DNA of 24,630 nucleotides from positions 1 to 24,630 of IMG/VR virus record IMGVR_UViG_3300028581_000233; one strand, written 5' to 3'. Source of the DNA: a virus. Below, in pieces: positions 1 through 5,518 of the stretch. Under the pieces are notes generated by a model. It did no database searches, was not told where the DNA came from, and saw only the letters and a list, made by a program, of their open reading frames with translations. Within the stretch, counting starts at the first letter, position 1. Every line of letters starts with the position of its first letter. The position numbers were made by a program, and so were the translations under genes.

Positions 1-307
1 GTATCCAAATAGGTAACTCTTCAGGTCCAATTTTATATCCTAACTTTTTTAACAGGTTTTCCGTTTGTATAAAATCTTCATCAGTTAGAACTTGAAGATT
101 TAGATAGTTAAACTCTGTATCAACAGGTTCATTAGTTTTTTGGTAGTGTTGTTTACATTTATAGGTTTTACCAAACTTACCATCTTTTGAATTATAAAAC
201 TCATCTTCAGATTTATAAGTTCCACACAATCTACAAAATAAAAACCACTTACCGTCTGGTCCTATGAACCTGCGATTTACAAGTGAGTTTATCCTGTTGT
301 TACTCAT
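1..307 (-). CDS. Zinc-finger-like small phage protein, 3' end cut by window edge
   Basis: Reading from the ATG at 307 leftward gives an open frame of 102 codons that is still open at the window edge. The N-terminal part has a CRLC pair (residues about 26-29) followed about 20 residues later by CKQH, a Cys-x2-Cys...Cys-x2-His arrangement like the short zinc knuckles common in phage DNA-binding or HNH-associated proteins. No catalytic motif is visible in the part present. The ATG overlaps the end of the upstream 74-residue gene by 8 bases, so the two are probably cotranscribed and translationally coupled on the minus strand. Function unknown; the zinc-binding reading comes from the Cys/His spacing only. 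Confidence 0.6.
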   Translation of the reverse strand, partial: MSNNRINSLVNRRFIGPDGKWFLFCRLCGTYKSEDEFYNSKDGKFGKTYKCKQHYQKTNEPVDTEFNYLNLQVLTDEDFIQTENLLKKLGYKIGPEELPIWI

Positions 308-524
308 TCAAGAGTTGCTTACCATATTTCTCGTTTATGAACTTATCAACAGCTTCTAACTTTTTCATTACTTCAGGGTTTCTTCCCTTGAGGGAGTATT
401 CTGACATAACATCAGTAATCCTACACAATTCAGTTAGAGTTGCTTTTATGTTATTGTTCTCCAAATATTTTAGAACCAAGTGTGATTGGTTTTGCCAAGT
501 AATAGTTTCTTCTTTAGTTTTCAT
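300..524 (-). CDS. Hypothetical 74-residue protein
   Basis: Small, charged and probably helical protein (begins MKTKEETITWQNQ) that I do not recognise. It has no signal peptide, membrane segment or Cys motif. Its ATG lies inside the 3' end of the upstream 57-residue gene (11-base overlap) and its stop overlaps the start of the next gene. This tight chaining is the main evidence that it is real. An overlapping plus-strand frame of similar length is rich in Phe, Ser and Leu and is best explained as its shadow. Probably part of an early or accessory phage operon. Confidence 0.6.
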   Translation of the reverse strand: MKTKEETITWQNQSHLVLKYLENNNIKATLTELCRITDVMSEYSLKGRNPEVMKKLEAVDKFINEKYGKQLLNE

Positions 525-687
525 AGTTTAGATAGTTGTTAAAAAATGTTTCCATTTGGTTATTTAGTTCTTGTTCTTTTTGTTCACGATACTCTTGATA
601 CAAGTAGTCGTCGTCAAGTTGATTGTTTTGAGTTTCTAAAACCCAATTTTCAATCAGTAATTCAAAATGTTGTGATGTTTTTCCCAT
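514..687 (-). CDS. Hypothetical 57-residue acidic protein
   Basis: An ATG at 687 on the minus strand opens a 57-codon frame ending TAA at 514-516, overlapping the next gene by 11 bases. The product begins MGKTSQHFELLIENW and is rich in Glu, Gln, Asn and Asp, with a Q/E-rich stretch in its second half (about residues 31-44) that would be helical. No known domain is recognised. Its support is its place in the chain of overlapping minus-strand genes and an AT-rich leader upstream. Function unknown. Confidence 0.5.
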   Translation of the reverse strand: MGKTSQHFELLIENWVLETQNNQLDDDYLYQEYREQKEQELNNQMETFFNNYLNYEN

Positions 688-716
688 AATATATTTCTTT
701 TATACATAAAATATAG

Positions 717-758
717 AAAATAAAAATGAAAAAAAAAGGATTTATTCATTTTTATTTT
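717..758. repeat. 14-bp perfect inverted repeat between minus-strand genes
   Basis: Positions 717-730 (AAAATAAAAATGAA) and 745-758 (TTCATTTTTATTTT) are exact reverse complements with a 14-base A-rich spacer. The repeat lies between the stop of the gene at 768-1154 and the start of the gene at 514-687. As RNA it would be a weak, nearly all A-U hairpin without a clean U tract after it, so it could be a leaky terminator, a leader structure or chance in AT-rich DNA. Confidence 0.35.
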
Positions 759-767
759 ACTTTATTT

Positions 768-1154
768 TTATTTTTTATTTAGTTCTTGGTAAATATCTTG
801 AATATAATCAAGTTGGTTTGGTGACATAAACAAGACCATTGGTTCATCTGTTTTACCACCCCCACCAACAACAGATAGTTCAATTGCAAGTTCAGCGGTA
901 TCAGTAAGTTCACGGTCAAAGAACTCCATATTAACAACATCATTGACCCCATAGAAATAAGATATATTGGTTTCGTCCAAAATTGCTTCCTCTAATTTTT
1001 TTGTTACCGACTCATAGGTAAGTAAAGTAGGGTGCTCTTCAAGGACATCAATGAAGTGATTATAGATAACTTTGATTTCAGCTAAAGTTAAATTAAGTTT
1101 TTTGTTGTTGTTAAAGTCTTCACCTTTAACGTTGTAGTAATGTTGCTCTTCCAT
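768..1154 (-). CDS. Hypothetical acidic protein, 128 residues
   Basis: The open frame can be extended upstream to 1220, but I choose the ATG at 1154 (product begins MEEQHYYNVKGEDF). The upstream extension is Lys/Phe/Tyr-rich AT sequence that looks like a leader, and it overlaps a motif shared with the divergent gene at 1862. The protein is acidic, with a short Gly run (VVGGGGKTD) in its C-terminal third and a C-terminal stretch (SPNQLDYIQDIYQELNKK) that looks helical. No domain is recognised. It is the first gene of the minus-strand block reading away from the non-coding divergence region. Function unknown. Confidence 0.6.
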   Translation of the reverse strand: MEEQHYYNVKGEDFNNNKKLNLTLAEIKVIYNHFIDVLEEHPTLLTYESVTKKLEEAILDETNISYFYGVNDVVNMEFFDRELTDTAELAIELSVVGGGGKTDEPMVLFMSPNQLDYIQDIYQELNKK

Positions 1155-1189
1155 TTTTTTATTATAAATATAAGTAAGTTTATTTTTAT
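1155..1189 (-). promoter_or_regulatory. Candidate promoter/leader of the minus-strand block
   Basis: Read on the minus strand, this AT-rich leader contains CTTATATTTATA starting 20 bases before the ATG at 1154, followed by an A-rich run. The same 12-base block precedes the divergent plus-strand gene at 1862. The shared sequence in the two outward-facing leaders suggests a promoter or operator element. It is not a clear match to the Bacteroidota TTG/TAnnTTTG consensus, and in AT-rich DNA coincidence is possible. Confidence 0.35.
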
Positions 1190-1400
1190 ACAAAAATAGA
1201 ATAAAAAACTTTTTTATCAAGAAAAATAATTTATTTTACAATTTTATTTTTTTTGTTTCTAAACGACTATTTTAGGTTGTGGGTTATGGTGATAAGGGTT
1301 TAGGGACTAAAGTGTCTTAAACAACAAATAAAGTATGTTATATGAGGTTTAACACATTAGGTTTGTTATATCCAAATACAACTCTACCAACAAATAAAGA

Positions 1401-1455
1401 AAAAAATAAAAAAAAACTATAAACTCTTTTTTTTTTACAGAGTTATTTTATAGTT
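1401..1455 (-). terminator. Candidate intrinsic terminator, minus strand
   Basis: Arms 1415-1421 (AACTATA) and 1449-1455 (TATAGTT) pair, continued by 1422-1427 (AACTCT) with 1439-1444 (AGAGTT), leaving a 4-base bulge. On the minus strand the hairpin is followed by nine T, one A and six T (positions 1416 down to 1401). On the plus strand no T run follows, so the orientation is minus. It would end a transcript entering from about 1770 toward 1460, where no protein gene is seen. Confidence 0.5.
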
Positions 1456-1546
1456 GTGTTGTAGACTACTGAAATGTGTTTACCTCCTTGTTTGTAATTC
1501 ACGGACTTATATCAAACAACCAGACCTCAAATATGAGATTTGTGTA

Positions 1547-1601
1547 AAGGGAGTTCCTCTAGAACTAGCATTACTAGCATCTAGAGCGGACTTACTCCCT
1601 T
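1547..1601. ncRNA. Candidate structured RNA element (long hairpin)
   Basis: Outer arms 1547-1554 (AAGGGAGT) and 1594-1601 (ACTCCCTT) are perfect complements. A second perfect 7-bp stem pairs 1557-1563 (CTCTAGA) with 1580-1586 (TCTAGAG), and a CTAG/CTAG pairing closes the tip (1565-1568 with 1574-1577). It is markedly more GC-rich than the surrounding leader DNA and sits between terminators on opposite strands. The strand is undecided because both read a stable fold. It does not fit a tRNA: there is no TTCRA loop and no cloverleaf arm set. Confidence 0.4.
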
Positions 1602-1771
1602 CCTTCCTAAATATAAAATATAAATTACTAGTCTAGTTAAATAATAAATTAGTAGGTAACCTAATAAAATATAATTTGCTTGACTAACTAAAAATTATTA
1701 ATATATTTATTTTATAGATAGTATTGCTCCCATAATATAATCTAAAATTGATTTCTTAATTGATTTATAAG

Positions 1772-1805
1772 CCCTAACTTATGTCCGTGAGTTAGGGTTT
1801 TTTTT
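1772..1805 (+). terminator. Strong intrinsic terminator, plus strand
   Basis: CCCTAACT (1772-1779) pairs perfectly with AGTTAGGG (1790-1797); the inner bases can extend the stem with wobble pairs. It is followed at once by eight T (1798-1805). This is a classic rho-independent terminator, placed 57 bases before the start of the plus-strand gene block. Since no plus-strand protein gene precedes it in the window, it probably ends a non-coding RNA or insulates the structural operon from upstream transcription. Confidence 0.8.
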
Positions 1806-1833
1806 GTTATATCTTTTTTTTTACAAAAAAACT

Positions 1834-1853
1834 CTTATATTTATATTATAAAA
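1834..1853 (+). promoter_or_regulatory. Candidate promoter/leader of the rightward block
   Basis: CTTATATTTATA followed by TTATAAAA lies just upstream of the ATG at 1862 and just downstream of the terminator at 1772-1805. A new promoter is expected in exactly this interval. The first 12 bases are identical to the block before the divergent gene at 1154. No Shine-Dalgarno sequence is present. Confidence 0.4.
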
Positions 1854-1861
1854 ACTAACTA

Positions 1862-2110
1862 ATGGGTTGCAATTGTAAAAAAAATACACAGGTTCTTAAT
1901 AATTTAGATTCTCAAGACCATTTGAATATGGCGTTTGATGTTTATAAAACTTATATCAAGGGAAAACCTGAAGGGTTTACATATGACGAGGGGGATAAAA
2001 AAATATTTGTAGATACATTCTTATCACTTTACCCCAACGTAAAAACGAAGGTAAGCTATGAACACGCATTAGAAACAATTAAAAATATAAATAAACAATA
2101 TGGAAAATAA
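1862..2110 (+). CDS. Hypothetical 82-residue protein with N-terminal MGCNCKK motif
   Basis: First gene of the long rightward operon. The extreme N-terminus is MGCNCKK, a CxC pair right after the initiator, followed by a soluble mixed helical protein with no membrane segment. Small phage proteins starting with such a Cys motif occur near packaging and head genes, and the CxC could bind a metal, but I cannot name the family. The stop overlaps the start of the terminase-small-like gene by 11 bases, indicating translational coupling. Position after a terminator and candidate promoter supports it being the operon leader gene. Confidence 0.65.
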   Translation: MGCNCKKNTQVLNNLDSQDHLNMAFDVYKTYIKGKPEGFTYDEGDKKIFVDTFLSLYPNVKTKVSYEHALETIKNINKQYGK

Positions 2111-2534
2111 TAAAAAACCTATTGGTAGACCTCGTTTAGAAACGACAATGAATCCAGAGTGGTATAAAATTATTGTTGATGCTGGTAGTAAAGGAAAACA
2201 CATAACTCAATTCCTTTTAGAACTCGGTATATCTTGGGAAGGACACCACGCATTACTAAAAAGAAATAACAAATATTATGAAGCCGTTGATGAATACCAC
2301 AAATTGTGTGAGAATTATTGGTATAATATGGCACATAAAAGTATGGAAGAAACCGGAGGTAACGGATTCAATTCAAGGCTGTGGAGTTTGATAATGAGAA
2401 ATAAGTTTAGTAGTAGATGGAGTGAACAGAGTAGAGTAGACCTAACAACTCAAGGAGAAACCATAAACACCCCCTCACCTATACAAATAGAAATAGTGAG
2501 ACAAAAAATAGATAATGATGAAGATAAAATCTAA
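2100..2534 (+). CDS. Terminase small subunit-like DNA-packaging protein
   Basis: 144 residues. The N-terminus carries a GRPRLE basic segment, then a helix-turn-helix-like stretch (about residues 30-60, ITQFLLELGISWEGHHALL). A segment around residues 74-107 reads NYWYNMAHKSMEE, then LWSLIMRNKFSSRWSEQ. This follows the layout of phage gp3-like small terminases: HTH, then an aromatic helix ending in an 'asparagine-lysine-phenylalanine ... tryptophan' motif. A polar tail follows. It would recognise phage DNA and load the large terminase, whose gene lies 5.3 kb downstream. A second small-terminase-like gene lies directly ahead of the methyltransferase and large terminase, so which one acts in packaging is unclear. 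Assigned from pattern, not from an alignment. Confidence 0.6.
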   Translation: MENNKKPIGRPRLETTMNPEWYKIIVDAGSKGKHITQFLLELGISWEGHHALLKRNNKYYEAVDEYHKLCENYWYNMAHKSMEETGGNGFNSRLWSLIMRNKFSSRWSEQSRVDLTTQGETINTPSPIQIEIVRQKIDNDEDKI

Positions 2535-2679
2535 AACTGGAAAAGAATATTTATATTCTTACAAAACAATATTGCTAAAACCTGAAGTGGCTTACGAGTT
2601 ACAAGAACTACGGAAGATACACAAGGTATCATATTCAGACCTACTGATGGGTTTGATACAAATGTCTAAAACTAAATAA
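2515..2679 (+). CDS. Small probable ribbon-helix-helix-like protein, 54 residues
   Basis: Starts at ATG 2515 (or the next codon, 2518), inside the 3' end of the preceding gene, and ends TAA 2677-2679. The product runs MMKIKSKTGKEYLYSYKT and then an amphipathic segment with LLKPEVAYELQELRKIHKV and YSDLLMGLIQMSK. A short beta-like strand ('KTILLKPEVAYELQEL') followed by two helices fits a ribbon-helix-helix/CopG type fold, which suggests a DNA-binding regulator. Supported by overlaps on both sides (17-20 bases upstream; the TAATG junction shares one base downstream). Fold assignment is tentative. Confidence 0.55.
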   Translation: MMKIKSKTGKEYLYSYKTILLKPEVAYELQELRKIHKVSYSDLLMGLIQMSKTK

Positions 2680-2816
2680 TGGCTAAAGTTAAAACTCAAT
2701 CAACAACAAAACTTGTTAAATCAAAAGTAACAAGACCCGGTGTCCACGCAAAAACAAAAACATCAACAAGTAAAAGTTCAAGAAACTATAAAAAGAAATA
2801 CAGGGGTCAGGGGTAA
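2679..2816 (+). CDS. Conserved-looking 45-residue very basic protein
   Basis: Starts at the TAATG junction with the previous gene and ends TAA at 2814-2816. Nearly all residues are Lys, Arg, Ser, Thr, Gly or small; it begins MAKVKTQSTTKLVKSKV, then TRPGVHAKTKTS, and ends in NYKKKYRGQG. It should be disordered and bind nucleic acid or DNA-filled structures. I recall very similar short basic proteins (a 'RPGVHAK-K...NYKK-Y-GQG' pattern) near terminase genes in other environmental phages, but I know of no assigned function. A 25-base gap to the ParB-domain gene follows. Confidence 0.6.
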   Translation: MAKVKTQSTTKLVKSKVTRPGVHAKTKTSTSKSSRNYKKKYRGQG

Positions 2817-2841
2817 TAACTAATAAAAACAAATAAACAAT

Positions 2842-3459
2842 ATGGAAAAAAAAATAACAGAAACTAAAGGAACTATTGAATTAAAACTTATCAATGCAAA
2901 TCCTAATAACCCAAGAACAATCAAAAAAAATCAGTTAGAAAAACTGAAGAAATCAATTAGTGAGTTTCCTGAAATGTTAGAACTACGCCCCCTCGTAGTA
3001 GATGAAGATATGGTAGTGTTGGGGGGAAATATGAGATTAAAAGCACTCAAGGAATTAAACTTTACACAAGTTCCTTATATTCAAGTTTTAGGATTGACTG
3101 ATGAACAGAAACAACAATTCGTTATTAAAGACAATGTAAACTACGGAGACTGGGATTGGGGTGTTTTACAAAATAGTTGGAACGTTGATGGTTTAGGTGA
3201 TTGGGGTTTAGATGTTCCTGAATGGGTTATTGATGGGGACACAGAACCCGAGATTGATTTAGACGAACTTGACCAAGCGTTAAACAAATATATTGATGGT
3301 AAGATAAAACAAATCACTTGTTATTTTGATACTAAAGAATATGACGTTATGATTAAAAAGTTGGAATATATCAAGGATAAAGAAAAACTTGAAAACCATA
3401 CAAAAGTATTACAATATCTAACTGAACTTTATGGTGAGGTGAATAAACTAAACAACTAA
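2842..3459 (+). CDS. ParB/Srx-fold domain protein of the DNA-modification island
   Basis: 205 residues. Residues about 12-95 match the ParB N-terminal (ParB/sulfiredoxin) fold: a strand with NPNNPRTIKKNQLEKLKKSI, the segment RPLVVDEDMVVLGGNMRLKA with the GGNxR nucleotide/phosphate loop at 61-65, then LNFTQVPYIQVLGLTDEQK. The rest is acidic followed by a helical tail, with no ParB HTH domain. Such stand-alone ParB domains in phages usually sit next to DNA methyltransferases or base-modifying enzymes, as here. Its role could be sequence targeting, nuclease or NTPase activity. Start chosen at the ATG 25 bases after the previous stop, with an A-rich leader. Its stop overlaps the next ATG by one base. 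Confidence 0.8.
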   Translation: MEKKITETKGTIELKLINANPNNPRTIKKNQLEKLKKSISEFPEMLELRPLVVDEDMVVLGGNMRLKALKELNFTQVPYIQVLGLTDEQKQQFVIKDNVNYGDWDWGVLQNSWNVDGLGDWGLDVPEWVIDGDTEPEIDLDELDQALNKYIDGKIKQITCYFDTKEYDVMIKKLEYIKDKEKLENHTKVLQYLTELYGEVNKLNN

Positions 3460-4199
3460 TGAGTGTGGTAAAAGAAAAATTATCATTTAATGACTTTTCA
3501 AGTGAGATTATAAAATCGGGGGATATTGACCCCGATTATATTTTCCTAAAAAATCATTTAGATAAGTTTGGTCGGGATGAGACAATTGAATTGTTTAAGA
3601 AAAAACTTTTGATTTATAATCTTGAATCAGAACTGTTATATCACACAGGTCAAATAACACAAGAAGAATTAAAGTTTGGTGCGGAACGTAGAAAACAAAA
3701 AAGATATTTTAGTAAGTGGGAACAAAAATTACAAAAGGTAGATTTTGATAAGGTTATGAAAACTTTTGACGGAGCTGACTATTTGGTATTTCGTGAGTTT
3801 TTTATAACATTAGAAGGTATGGGTAATTGGGCAAGTTGGAAGGCTGCGGATATTATGAATAAAGTTTTTGGTGTTACTTTTCATTTTGACGAAATGACTT
3901 TTCTTAACGCATATGAATATCCACTCAAAGGTTTATTGATGATAAATAATGAAACTGAAGATATTAAACTTTATAGGAATACAGAACTATTCAAGGAACA
4001 TATCCAAAACGCATTTAACATATCTAAAAACGTTCCTAATGGATTCTTTTTCAACACGGGGGACTTACTTACTCTTGAAACTTGTTTGTGTAAATACCAC
4101 TCCTATAAACACGGGAAATACAATATTGGTGAAGACCTCCATAGAATAATGGAAATCAACAATAATCCAAGGTTACAAAAATATTGGGGTTTAATATGA
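3459..4199 (+). CDS. Alpha-glutamyl/putrescinyl-thymine pyrophosphorylase-like protein (aGPT-Pplase)
   Basis: 246 residues, alpha-helical. Two motifs point to the aGPT-Pplase family (clade 3 type, from memory). The first is GMGNWASWKAADI at 120-132, a helix-hairpin-helix-like turn related to DNA glycosylases. The second is ETCLCKYHSYKHGKY at 207-221 followed by a GED motif. In thymidine-hypermodifying phages these enzymes displace the (pyro)phosphate from 5-phosphomethyl-dU in DNA with the amino group of an amino acid or polyamine. The N-terminal third is less typical. The gene sits in an ATGA-overlapping chain with a flavoenzyme, the kinase that would make its substrate, and a dioxygenase, which strongly supports the assignment. 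Amino donor is not readable from sequence. Confidence 0.75.
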   Translation: MSVVKEKLSFNDFSSEIIKSGDIDPDYIFLKNHLDKFGRDETIELFKKKLLIYNLESELLYHTGQITQEELKFGAERRKQKRYFSKWEQKLQKVDFDKVMKTFDGADYLVFREFFITLEGMGNWASWKAADIMNKVFGVTFHFDEMTFLNAYEYPLKGLLMINNETEDIKLYRNTELFKEHIQNAFNISKNVPNGFFFNTGDLLTLETCLCKYHSYKHGKYNIGEDLHRIMEINNNPRLQKYWGLI

Positions 4200-5032
4200 A
4201 AATAAAACATTTGATTTTAGGTAAAGGTTTTATGGGACTATCGGTATACGGGGCAATTAAGGATACTGACAAAAAAATTATATGGAACTACAAACCAGAG
4301 TCAGCATCCAAAAGTGCTGCAGGGATACTCACGGAGAGTTGGTATACAGCCTCAACAATTAGGGGTCAATACAAATATCCCTTTACAAGAGAAATGGTAA
4401 CCAACGGAATAAAGTTTTTGACTGAAAACGGGGCAATACTTTTACAAGAAGACGAGTTAAGAATAAATGAAGTCAACGTAGGTTCAGAAGTAAAAGTCAG
4501 TAAAGATACTTGGCTCCTATGGAATAAAGATGAATATTTAGATTCTCCAACAGAAACAATTCAAGAAACTATATTAGATATTGATTTTGTAAATAAAAAA
4601 GTTGAGACAACAAATGGTATTTACGAGGCTGAAAATCTTTATGTTTGTTTAGGGATAAACTTATTGGACTTTACAAAAGAAATACCCTTGAGACCAAGAT
4701 TGGGTCAAGCACTGTTTATTGATGACTCTGACCAAACTTTAAGAACTTATTATACCTCACCCTATACACACTTTACCTTAAGACCTTGGGGTAACGGCAA
4801 GGTTAGAATTGGTGATACAACCAGTAAAACACATTTACCATATATCCTAAAAAGATTTGGTAAGGGGGAAATAACAAAGGGGGTTAGACCAGCTCCTATA
4901 AAAGACGGACTAATTTATCACAAATTAAAAAACACACACATTTTTACAAGTGGTGGTAGAGTTGGTTTTGGTTTGAGCGGTATGGTAGGTTATTATTTCC
5001 AAGATTTAATAGACAATAAAATACAATTTTGA
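4196..5032 (+). CDS. FAD-dependent oxidoreductase/lyase, glycine-oxidase (DAO) type
   Basis: 278 residues from the ATG at 4196, chosen over 4184 because it forms an ATGA overlap with the preceding stop and puts the nucleotide-binding strand at the N-terminus. Residues 5-16 (HLILGKGFMGLS) contain the GxGxxG dinucleotide loop. SKSAAGIL (38-45) matches the 'AAG' FAD contact of D-amino-acid/glycine oxidases. The C-terminus has GVRPAPIKDG (229-238) and the FAD-closing TSGGRVGFGLSG (251-262). In hypermodifying phages such a flavin-dependent lyase trims amino-acyl thymine, for example N-alpha-glycinyl-thymidine to 5-aminomethyl-dU. That role is inferred here from the neighbouring kinase and aGPT-Pplase-like genes. 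It is shorter than cellular glycine oxidases (about 360-370 residues), so the substrate-binding domain is reduced. Confidence 0.8.
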   Translation: MKIKHLILGKGFMGLSVYGAIKDTDKKIIWNYKPESASKSAAGILTESWYTASTIRGQYKYPFTREMVTNGIKFLTENGAILLQEDELRINEVNVGSEVKVSKDTWLLWNKDEYLDSPTETIQETILDIDFVNKKVETTNGIYEAENLYVCLGINLLDFTKEIPLRPRLGQALFIDDSDQTLRTYYTSPYTHFTLRPWGNGKVRIGDTTSKTHLPYILKRFGKGEITKGVRPAPIKDGLIYHKLKNTHIFTSGGRVGFGLSGMVGYYFQDLIDNKIQF

Positions 5033-5033
5033 T

Positions 5034-5516
5034 ATGCAGGTATATTTGGTAATTGGGGAATGTGGTGTTGGTAAAACTTGGTTGATGAAAAAACTTATTG
5101 ATTACCTTGAAACTAAAAACAGGGCTAAAGTCGGTAAGGTAAAGTTCAACCTAAATAAAGAAAAAAATATTTATATTTTAGGAAACTATGACGGTTCTAT
5201 GTATGAAGGGAGTGATAAACTATCTATGGCTGTAGCCGGTGATTTTGAGTTTTTTTATCACTATCTAAAAACAACAAACAACCCAATTGTTATTTGTGAA
5301 GGTGATAGATTTACAAATAAAACTTTTATTAATATGTTCAAACCAACTATAATAAAAATAAACGGAGATGGTTCAACAGGTCGTGAATTAAGAAAATCTA
5401 CACAAACCCCCCGTCAATTAAAAAGTATTGCCACACGAGTTAGAAATATTAGTGAAAATATAACTTTTGATAATAGTGAAAAAACTTTTGAGTTTTTCCA
5501 AAAAGAAATAATATAA
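5034..5516 (+). CDS. P-loop kinase, 5-hydroxymethyl-dU DNA kinase-like
   Basis: 160 residues. Walker A is GECGVGKT at 8-15. LGNYDGSMYEGSDKLSMAV (49-67) holds the 'G-YDG---EG-D-LSMAV' signature I associate with phage DNA-base kinases. ICEGDRF (87-93) is the Walker B-like strand with an acidic pair. The C-terminal part is basic (RELRKSTQTPRQLK). The predicted reaction is ATP-dependent phosphorylation of 5-hydroxymethyl-deoxyuridine within DNA, activating the base for the aGPT-Pplase. One base separates it from the flavoenzyme gene and two from the dioxygenase gene. Kinase identity is firm; the DNA-base substrate rests on the motif and neighbourhood. Confidence 0.8.
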   Translation: MQVYLVIGECGVGKTWLMKKLIDYLETKNRAKVGKVKFNLNKEKNIYILGNYDGSMYEGSDKLSMAVAGDFEFFYHYLKTTNNPIVICEGDRFTNKTFINMFKPTIIKINGDGSTGRELRKSTQTPRQLKSIATRVRNISENITFDNSEKTFEFFQKEII

Positions 5517-5518
5517 AT

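Larger units (their letters stand above)
1155..1861. other. 0.7 kb non-coding divergence region
   Basis: No convincing gene lies here. The only frame of length (1454-1636) begins at a TTG, has no leader and crosses a strong hairpin. Minus-strand genes leave to the left and plus-strand genes to the right. Inside are a candidate minus-strand terminator (1401-1455), a long imperfect hairpin (1547-1601), a short palindrome TAGGTAACCTA (1653-1663), a direct repeat AATTGATTT (1746-1754 and 1758-1766) and a strong plus-strand terminator (1772-1805). A terminator on each strand inside an intergenic gap suggests that one or two short RNAs are made here. An origin or packaging site is an alternative. 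I found no tRNA. Confidence 0.5.

Noticed and set aside
283-531. Plus-strand 82-codon open frame
   Set aside because: Antisense to the chained minus-strand genes, Phe/Ser/Leu-rich, no leader; a shadow.
1470-1500. AAGGAGG Shine-Dalgarno-like sequence on the minus strand
   Set aside because: No start codon with an open frame follows it, and genes here do not use Shine-Dalgarno sites.
1547-1601. Possible tRNA
   Set aside because: Stems are nested in one long hairpin; there is no T-loop consensus, no D arm and no CCA-compatible acceptor arrangement.
1454-1636. 60-codon open frame in the non-coding region
   Set aside because: TTG start without leader, passes through the strong hairpin at 1547-1601, unlike neighbouring genes in composition.
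3949-4149. 66-codon plus-strand frame inside the aGPT-Pplase-like gene
   Set aside because: Overlaps conserved motifs in the main frame; no separate leader.
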